From Chitinasiproducens palmae (GTDB lineage Bacteria; Pseudomonadota; Gammaproteobacteria; Burkholderiales; Burkholderiaceae), in assembly GCF_900095735.1 (NCBI RefSeq), contig NZ_FNLO01000001.1, positions 132,837 through 196,836 of the forward strand: a DNA stretch of 64,000 nucleotides. The letters are read 5' to 3'. Position numbers and translations under genes: made by a program. Under the pieces are notes generated by a model that saw only the letters and a list, made by a program, of their open reading frames with translations, did no database searches and was not told where the DNA came from. Positions 63,044-64,000 of this stretch are shown here, piece after piece. The stretch's first letter is position 1; each line of letters begins with the position of its first letter.

Positions 63044-63115
63044 TTGGTGGACTGGTCGGTGGACTGCTTGGTGGACTGCTTGGTGGACTGCTTGGTGGAC
63101 TGCTTGGTGGACCGG
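63044..63115. repeat. 12-bp tandem repeat, six copies, after the kinase gene
   Basis: Consensus TTGGTGGACTGC; outer copies carry changes. The last codons of the kinase, TTG ACG GAC TGA (63030-63041), match the unit at 9 of 12 bases, so the array seems to have grown from the gene's 3' end. Confidence 0.93.
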
Positions 63116-63200
63116 CATCCGCGCGCGCAGATGCCGGTCTCGCCGCCGTTGCACGCCATCCTTGCCACAGCGGTCGACACCGGCCCGCCACGCGCGCTGC

Positions 63201-63242
63201 GGCATCGGCATCGGCATTGGCATCGGCATTGGCATCGGCATC
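63201..63242. repeat. 6-bp tandem repeat, seven copies
   Basis: GGCATC repeated, with GGCATT at copies three and five. Confidence 0.93.
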
Positions 63243-63380
63243 GCGCCGCCGGCTCTCGCCACTGTGGTCACCTTGCCCGGCGAAGTTCGCGCCCATTTCA
63301 CGACACGCCGGCGCCCGCCTACAATCGGGGTTTCGCTGTGATGCCCGTCACGCTCGCGCGTGTCGTGGCACATGCGCATG

Positions 63381-63460
63381 ACAGCACAACAGCACGACAG
63401 CACAACAGCACGACAGCACAACAGCACAACAGCACGACAGCACAACAGCACGACAGCACA
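63381..63460. repeat. 8-bp tandem repeat, ten copies, ending at the ttuC ribosome site
   Basis: Units ACAGCACA and ACAGCACG, mostly alternating, are repeated ten times without gaps. They are immediately followed by ACAAGGAG, which supplies the Shine-Dalgarno AAGGAG (63463-63468) of the tartrate dehydrogenase gene starting at 63479. The array therefore lies in the leader or promoter of that gene. The Leu/Cys/Val-rich frame on the other strand is a repeat artefact. Confidence 0.95.
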
Positions 63461-63478
63461 ACAAGGAGACGACGCAGC

Positions 63479-64000
63479 ATGAGCCAGCGGCATACGATAG
63501 CGGTCATTCCAGGCGACGGCATTGGCAAGGAGGTGATGCCTGAAGCGTTGCGCGTGCTTGACACCGTTGCGCGGCGCCATGGCATCGAGCTGGCGTATCG
63601 CGAGATCGAATGGGCAAGCTGCGACTACTATGCGCGGCACGGCAAGATGATGCCCGACGACTGGAAGGACCAGTTGCTGCAGACCGACGCGATCCTGTTC
63701 GGCGCGGTCGGTTGGCCCGACAGCGTGCCGGATCACATTTCGCTGTGGGGCTCGCTGCTGAAGTTTCGACGCGAATTCGACCAGTATGTGAATCTGCGGC
63801 CGGCACGATTGTTCGAGGGCGTGCCGTCACCGCTTGCGAATCGACAGGCCGGCGATATCGACTTCTGGATCGTCCGCGAGAACACCGAAGGCGAATACTC
63901 GTCGATCGGCGGCGTGATGTTCGAGGGAACGGACCGCGAGTTCGTGTTGCAGGAGTCGGTGTTCACCCGGCGCGGCAGCGAACGCGTGCTTCGCTTTGCG
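63479..64000 (+). CDS. ttuC: Tartrate dehydrogenase / D-malate dehydrogenase-like, 5' part
   Basis: The first 174 residues, open to the window edge. The protein belongs to the isocitrate/isopropylmalate dehydrogenase superfamily: IAVIPGDGIGKEVMPEAL at the N-terminus, AILFGAVGWPDSVPDHISLWGSLL (seen as LFGAVGWPD and HISLWGSLL) and IVRENTEGEYSSIGG. The substitution pattern WPDSVPDH is typical of tartrate dehydrogenase/decarboxylase (TtuC/YeaU), which oxidises tartrate or D-malate with NAD+. AAGGAG lies 10 bases before the ATG. An 8-bp satellite lies directly upstream. Confidence 0.92.
   Translation, partial: MSQRHTIAVIPGDGIGKEVMPEALRVLDTVARRHGIELAYREIEWASCDYYARHGKMMPDDWKDQLLQTDAILFGAVGWPDSVPDHISLWGSLLKFRREFDQYVNLRPARLFEGVPSPLANRQAGDIDFWIVRENTEGEYSSIGGVMFEGTDREFVLQESVFTRRGSERVLRFA

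Noticed and set aside
63381-63460. CRISPR-like array
   Set aside because: The units are 8 bp with no spacers and no cas genes nearby; this is a simple satellite.
62753-63736. Minus-strand frame rich in Cys, Val and Leu near the window end
   Set aside because: It is translation of the ACAGCACR satellite and of the start of the tartrate dehydrogenase gene in reverse; no real gene.

Overview
The window is chromosomal DNA of a high-G+C beta-proteobacterium, most likely a member of the Burkholderiaceae (Burkholderia, Paraburkholderia, Caballeronia or a close relative). The reasons are about two-thirds G+C by eye, a Burkholderia-type porin, an fds-type soluble NAD-dependent formate dehydrogenase, an HU-like protein with a lysine/alanine tail, and a PepSY/DUF3325/DUF3649 cassette. 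I saw no rRNA, tRNA, insertion sequence, phage or CRISPR array. Most of the content is metabolic.

Layout. 1-2 kb: an 8-bp satellite, a carboxylesterase and a glutathione transferase. 2.1-5.7 kb: a copper-resistance unit (cueR, a textbook CueR promoter, copZ, copA). 6-8.4 kb: an aldo/keto reductase and an HSL-type esterase. 8.5-10.8 kb: an iron-linked membrane cassette behind a Fur-like box. 11-14.6 kb: serine acetyltransferase, NhaA and an HU-like protein with a strong terminator. 15.5-18.5 kb: prpC-prpD behind a sigma-54-type promoter. 18.7-22.6 kb: a LacI-type regulator with twin operators facing an MFS transporter and an acid-sugar dehydratase. 23-27.5 kb: porin, TauD-type dioxygenase, lone periplasmic binding protein and LysR regulator. 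29.3-37.9 kb: a regulator and the formate dehydrogenase operon fdsG-fdsB-fdsA-fdsD, followed by an oxalate/formate-type MFS carrier and its probable small partner. 40.4-47.8 kb: the lower meta-cleavage pathway (tautomerase, dmpE, dmpH, dmpF, dmpG) without a ring-cleavage enzyme, with an IclR regulator, a cupin and an MFS importer. 47.8-50.9 kb: LemA plus a DUF2207 protein. 51.3-57.8 kb: a six-gene phospholipid operon resembling E. coli ynbABCD with an added plsC and a small membrane protein. 58-64 kb: a bile-acid-type symporter, a Tat-exported SDR, a 2Fe-2S ferredoxin, a hybrid histidine kinase and the start of a tartrate dehydrogenase gene.

How the genes work together. Several blocks feed central metabolism: formate to CO2 with NADH, propionyl-CoA through methylcitrate, 2-hydroxymuconate to pyruvate and acetyl-CoA, and sugar acids through a dehydratase. 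Each block has its own regulator or operator-like palindrome, so the region reads as a set of independently induced catabolic modules.

The most unusual feature is the wealth of short tandem repeats (6-16 bp units) between genes. Several begin exactly on the stop codon of the upstream gene. Most of those have unit lengths that are not multiples of three, so the copied TGA falls in successive reading frames. One 8-bp array ends directly at the ribosome-binding site of the tartrate dehydrogenase gene and could vary its expression.
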